Shown in pieces: positions 62,439 through 64,000 of a stretch of DNA of 64,000 nt. Origin of the DNA: Meloidogyne chitwoodi (Eukaryota; Nematoda; Chromadorea; Rhabditida; Meloidogynidae). Made by a program: the position numbers and the translations under genes. Under the pieces are notes generated by a model. The model saw nothing but the letters and a program-made list of their open reading frames with translations. It did no database searches and had not been told where the DNA came from. The stretch covers positions 1,612,001 through 1,676,000 of the forward strand of contig JACZZP010000017.1 in assembly GCA_015183035.1 (NCBI GenBank), in the 5' to 3' direction. Position 1 is the stretch's first letter. Every line of letters begins with the position of its first letter.

Positions 62439-63798
62439 TTAAGGAGTTCCATAAGAACCGTCATTTTCAATATTACATTCATTCACTCCACGTCGAAAGA
62501 AGACAAAACCTTTTTGACCCCAACCTGTACCCCATGAATTTCTAATAATCCAATATTTTTTACTAACACTTCCACATGTTTGAGTACCATATCCAACAAC
62601 AACAACTGCATGTCCTCCTTTATTTTCGGGATTTCCAGTTTTCTTTAAAAAATTAAATAATTAAATTAAAAAAATATAGTAATTAAATTAATTTACAGAA
62701 TAAACTCCTTCTTTGTAACCCATAAAATCAGCAAATGCTGTAAAGCAAACAACTACAGGACCACCCGCTTTAAGTTGGTTTATAATAGCTTGTTCTCCTC
62801 TTAATGTTCCTGTCTTTACTACTACAAAATTTAAATTTAATTTTTTTAAATATTTTTTTCTATTAGATACCCTTTTGTTTATCATTTGGATATGATGTTC
62901 CCCAGTTTGCAGTACATCTATTAACGCATGCCGGTGCAGTTTGTGCTGGACCAGTTGGTGGAAATGGATAAGGCTTACATCCTCTTCTAGTTGAATAATC
63001 TGTTCCTGTACAAACTCCATTATTTTTCATCCATTTAAATGCATTATCAGGCCAACCCCCACTACAGCCATTTTTCATTGAACAAGTAAGTACATCAAAA
63101 GCAGAACGTGTATTATATTCATTGTTAGGTGTACTAAGCCCTCTCTTTGTTCTTGCAATACAATTACAATCTGTGAAGGCAGAAGCTGATGAAACAGCCC
63201 AACAACTTCCACATTGGCCTTGATTTACAACATTGTTAATAATTGGTCTACAGCCTGACCAGTTGTCACGAGCATCAAATTCTGTTCTATATGTGCATGT
63301 TGCTCTTTTAAATCTTGTTTCTCTTTTAGCTACAGAATCTCCTTCTCCATCATCTCCTTCATCATCTTCTCCTTCAACAGGTAATTCTATTTTTGGTTCA
63401 TCATCTCCTCCATCCTCTTCGGCAGGTACTGCTCCATTAAGAATTAGCTGACGATCATGTGGCAAAAGAAATTGAAGAGTCAATGTTGCTTTCCAGTCTC
63501 CATCAGCAAGTAAATTAATAGAAGCTATTTCATTTGCTTTTTGTAAAAGTTCTTTTTCAGTTATTTTAATTCCCATATCACTGAGTGTTTTTAAATCTTT
63601 TGCAAGTTGTTCATAATCTATATCACCCAAATTAGGTACTTTGCCAAGCAAACTTTTCAAAATATTTACTAAAAGACCGAGTATAGTACAGAGTAGACCA
63701 CCAAGTAGATCACAAATCCCTTGAGCAGAGACAGATGAAGGCAATGTAGCTAGTTGTAATAATAAGAAGAAACAAATTAAAGTAGTTATTTTCTTCAT
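62439..63798 (-). CDS. Cathepsin B-like cysteine protease 3
   Basis: Predicted 418 aa in three exons: 62871-63798, 62697-62821, 62439-62642, same intron places as copies 1 and 2. Signal peptide to about residue 25 (SSVSA). The pro-region has a highly acidic linker (VEGEDDEGDDGEGD) before AKRETRFKRA. Triad: C199 (QGQCGSCW), H362 (GHAVVVVGYG), N386 (IRNSWG). The loop after GCKPY is PFPPTGPAQTAPAC, as in cathepsin 1, without the histidines of the cathepsin B occluding loop. The mature part is closest to cathepsin 1 (PTGP.QTAPAC, NGCSGG), the leader closest to cathepsin 2. It is 14.8 kb from the nearest copy, separated by NCX. Confidence 0.92.
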
Positions 63799-64000
63799 TT
63801 TTATTTCTTAAAAAATAAAGTTTATTAGGGTATATTGTTATTTGGAAAAAATTTTTTAAAATTATTTGTTCTGAAAGATCCAGACTCCGAGTTTGATAAT
63901 TTATGAGGTTTTAAAGAGCTATTGAAATAATAAATCTTAATTGACAAAAAATTAGGTACAAGCTTTGACCATAAGTTTATAAACATTTAAGAATTGAAGA
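63799..64000 (-). promoter_or_regulatory. Upstream block of cathepsin 3 (cut by window end)
   Basis: ccagactccgagtttgataa near 63876, then tttaaagagctattgaaat and ctttgaccataag, match the inverse of 42300-42350 and the blocks near 47715 and 48370. Continues beyond the window. Confidence 0.65.

Overview
The window is eukaryotic nuclear DNA, extremely AT-rich (GC roughly a fifth by eye), with many short introns. It carries animal genes: SERCA, an NCX Na+/Ca2+ exchanger, a nematode-type chemoreceptor, tandem tyrosinases, divergent cathepsin B-like proteases and a fast-evolving F-box-like gene. This gene set and base composition point to a nematode, most likely a plant-parasitic root-knot nematode (Meloidogyne). 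The genus is an inference, not proven here. All gene models below were assembled by hand from splice signals, reading-frame continuity and paralog comparison.

Layout. (1) 1-19.2 kb, + strand: a tandem array of six secreted proteins (genes A-F). Each has a signal peptide and an alpha-helical N-region. Four (A, B, D, F) carry a complete RING-H2 zinc-binding pattern; two (C, E) carry a decayed one. Four (A, C, D, F) share a serine/lysine-rich basic tail. The array also holds decayed copies, a solo LTR, foldback elements, MITEs and a Helitron-like element. A small cysteine-rich secreted gene or pseudogene lies inside it on the minus strand. (2) 19.6-28.7 kb, - strand: two tandem secreted tyrosinases of 16 exons each, the second loaded with transposon insertions in its introns. 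(3) 31.6-35.9 kb, - strand: a complete SERCA Ca2+-ATPase gene (16 exons, 1,004 aa). (4) 39.7-41.5 kb, +: an F-box-like gene with nested MITEs in one intron. (5) 42.4-47.6 kb: two cathepsin B-like cysteine proteases in opposite orientation around a seven-transmembrane chemoreceptor; a third cathepsin gene ends the window at 62.4-63.8 kb. All three share their upstream sequence. (6) 49.4-55.8 kb, -: a 24-exon NCX Na+/Ca2+ exchanger, followed by 6.6 kb with no gene that I can see.

How the parts fit. SERCA and NCX are housekeeping and muscle Ca2+ genes. The RING cluster, tyrosinases, cysteine-rich gene and cathepsins all encode predicted secreted proteins in duplicated, transposon-rich blocks, as expected for a fast-evolving secretome or effector region. 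The best candidate for an undescribed system is the secreted RING-H2 array. It combines an export signal, an E3-ligase-type RING and a basic, nuclear-localisation-like tail, and shows intact and degenerate members with mosaic exchange between copies.
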